Source: Blastocatellia bacterium (lineage in GTDB: Bacteria; Acidobacteriota; Blastocatellia; Pyrinomonadales; Pyrinomonadaceae). From it: a stretch of 7,053 bases of DNA. This document shows positions 5,762 through 7,053 of the stretch, piece after piece. Below the pieces are notes generated by a model. That model was not told where the DNA came from. It was given only the letters and a program-made list of their open reading frames with translations, and searched no databases. The DNA is taken from assembly GCA_003175865.1 (NCBI GenBank), contig PSRF01000408.1, positions 1 to 7,053 of the forward strand, read 5' to 3'. How positions within the stretch are numbered: the stretch's first letter is position 1; every line of letters starts with the position of its first letter. A program made the translations under genes and the position numbers.

Positions 5762-5845
5762 CAAACGGCTGCACGCGACTTGCAATCTGTTTCTCGTTAC
5801 ACGGAGGGAGCAATTCCAACTTTATCCGTGGCGAGAGGCAGCCAA

Positions 5846-7053
5846 ATGATCGACACGCTTGCGGATCGTTTAGCCTTGGGGAACCAACGCTTGCGTAACA
5901 AGTTCAATCTGCAGTCGAAGATAATCCTGTTAGTAACCTCCTCAATGTTGCTAATACTGTTTACGTCCTCCTACCTCCACACCGTTAGAACCCGTGCAGT
6001 AGTCGAACAGAATCACTACGATGGCGCTATCAGCCAGACGATGGTCCTGGCCGATCGCATCTCTCGCTATGATTACTTCTCGAGTATCGAGGACCTGACG
6101 CAGGAGATGCAGCTAGTTTCGGGATCACGCCCCGATTTCAAACAGATCGATGCTTACAAGGACACCCCTGCCGGCCCTCAATTGTTGGCGACCACCTCTC
6201 CCAACGCGGCGCGGTTGACTTCATTTCCTACAAACGGAGACGTTCAATCGACTGAAGCGCGGCCCGGTGTAAATTCGACAGAGATCTCTACAAACAAAAA
6301 CTCCTACTGGTTGATCACTGCGAAGATCAAGAACGCGCGGGCTAGCGGGTTCATCCAGTCGCTAGTCTTGAAGAGCACCCATCATGAATTAGTCGATAGT
6401 CTTCACCGCGAGTACAACTTGTTTCTGTTTGCGGCGGTTGCTGCTTCAGTAGGTCTTCTTTATTTGCTCTTCAGTTATTTCTTCCGCAGACCGGTGCGCG
6501 AGATCCTTCATGCAATGTCGGAGACTCGCGACGGCAAGCTCTCAGCTCGAGCACCGGTTCGTCGTCATGATGAATTGGGTGAGATTGCCGGTGGTTTCAA
6601 TGCATTGATGGACGAGGTCGCAACTCGCACCGCGGAACGGGAGGATCTACTCAAGCAAATTCGCGAGTTAAATAATGAGCTCTTAGAAAAAGTAGAAGCC
6701 GCTACGTGTGAGCTACGCACCACCAACGCCAATTTGATTCGCACACAACAACGTCTCGCACAATCGGAACGAATGGCAGCAATCGGACAGGTGACCGCTT
6801 CACTGGCCCACGAGATCGGTACGCCTCTAAACGCAGTTGCGGGACATCTACAGTTACTTGGCCGCAATCATCAGGAACATACCGATACACAGAGGCGACT
6901 GAGAATTATCAATGACCAGTTGAATGCAATCGTCCAAACAGTCAGAGGCATTCTGGAGCGTACGCATCGGAGGTCCGTTACATTTACTCAACTGGACGTT
7001 AATGAACTTGTACGCGAATTGGTCCAACTAACAACACCGATGCTTGAATCGCG
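5846..7053 (+). CDS. Membrane sensor histidine kinase, partial (C-terminal end outside window)
   Basis: The frame is open from ATG 5846 to the window edge (402 codons), preceded by GAGAGG (5833-5838) as ribosome site. Residues about 25-43 form transmembrane segment 1. Residues about 44-190 are a periplasmic sensing region with no domain I recognise. Residues about 191-212 (NLFLFAAVAASVGLLYLLFS) form transmembrane segment 2. A HAMP linker follows, about 213-265, with the diagnostic 'RPVREI' and 'DELGEIAGGFNALMDEV'. A coiled coil spans about 265-308. The dimerisation and phosphoacceptor domain begins near 305, with the H-box 'SLAHEIGTPLNAVAGH' and phosphorylated His322. The ATP-binding N, G1, F and G2 boxes lie beyond the window. 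The enzyme should autophosphorylate in response to an extracytoplasmic signal and pass the phosphate to a response regulator. A partner gene probably follows, but that is inference. Confidence 0.93.
   Translation, partial: MIDTLADRLALGNQRLRNKFNLQSKIILLVTSSMLLILFTSSYLHTVRTRAVVEQNHYDGAISQTMVLADRISRYDYFSSIEDLTQEMQLVSGSRPDFKQIDAYKDTPAGPQLLATTSPNAARLTSFPTNGDVQSTEARPGVNSTEISTNKNSYWLITAKIKNARASGFIQSLVLKSTHHELVDSLHREYNLFLFAAVAASVGLLYLLFSYFFRRPVREILHAMSETRDGKLSARAPVRRHDELGEIAGGFNALMDEVATRTAEREDLLKQIRELNNELLEKVEAATCELRTTNANLIRTQQRLAQSERMAAIGQVTASLAHEIGTPLNAVAGHLQLLGRNHQEHTDTQRRLRIINDQLNAIVQTVRGILERTHRRSVTFTQLDVNELVRELVQLTTPMLES

Noticed and set aside
5115..5845. Complete group II intron or retron
   Set aside because: No domain V hairpin and no reverse transcriptase frame; only a fragment or a different RNA remains possible.
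6565..6890. Minus-strand frames of 62-100 codons
   Set aside because: They are antisense to the HAMP and phosphoacceptor region of the histidine kinase, whose plus-strand frame is unambiguous.

Overview
This window looks like chromosomal DNA from an Acidobacteriota-like soil or environmental bacterium with roughly balanced base composition. The best hint is the small secreted protein at 3183-3629 (core 'NIPFDFNINGKTLPAGEY'), a type I associate with Acidobacteriota. The hairpin-rich intergenic repeats and the SGNH hydrolase / GH35 glycosidase pair also fit. The taxonomic call is an inference, not a search result.

Left part (1-3048): the 5' half of a YjbQ/UPF0047 gene runs leftward off the window. 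A divergent gene encodes a secreted SGNH/GDSL hydrolase. After it comes a 142-bp gap filled almost entirely by a REP-like pair of hairpins, then a secreted GH35 beta-galactosidase-like enzyme (with a probable DUF5597-type C-terminal region). The two exported hydrolases could act together on acylated plant or microbial glycans: one removes ester groups, the other removes galactosyl or related residues.

Middle (3049-4509): a small exported protein of unknown function on the minus strand faces away from a 415-bp gap. The gap holds a perfect 16-bp palindrome that could be an operator. Next is a stand-alone NTF2/SnoaL-like cytoplasmic protein on the plus strand.

Right part (4510-7053): about 1.3 kb has no convincing gene but is not empty. 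It holds a terminator-like hairpin, an inverted arrangement of ~67-bp repeat units (two minus-oriented, then a 62-bp spacer, then three plus-oriented), and directly after it a dense series of perfect stem-loops from about 5107 to 5420 that looks like a structured RNA or a decayed ribozyme or intron fragment. After another hairpin a membrane sensor histidine kinase begins. It runs off the right edge before its ATPase domain.

The most unusual material is the repeat and structured-RNA block at 4711-5420. No complete defence system, CRISPR array, transposase, tRNA or rRNA was seen.
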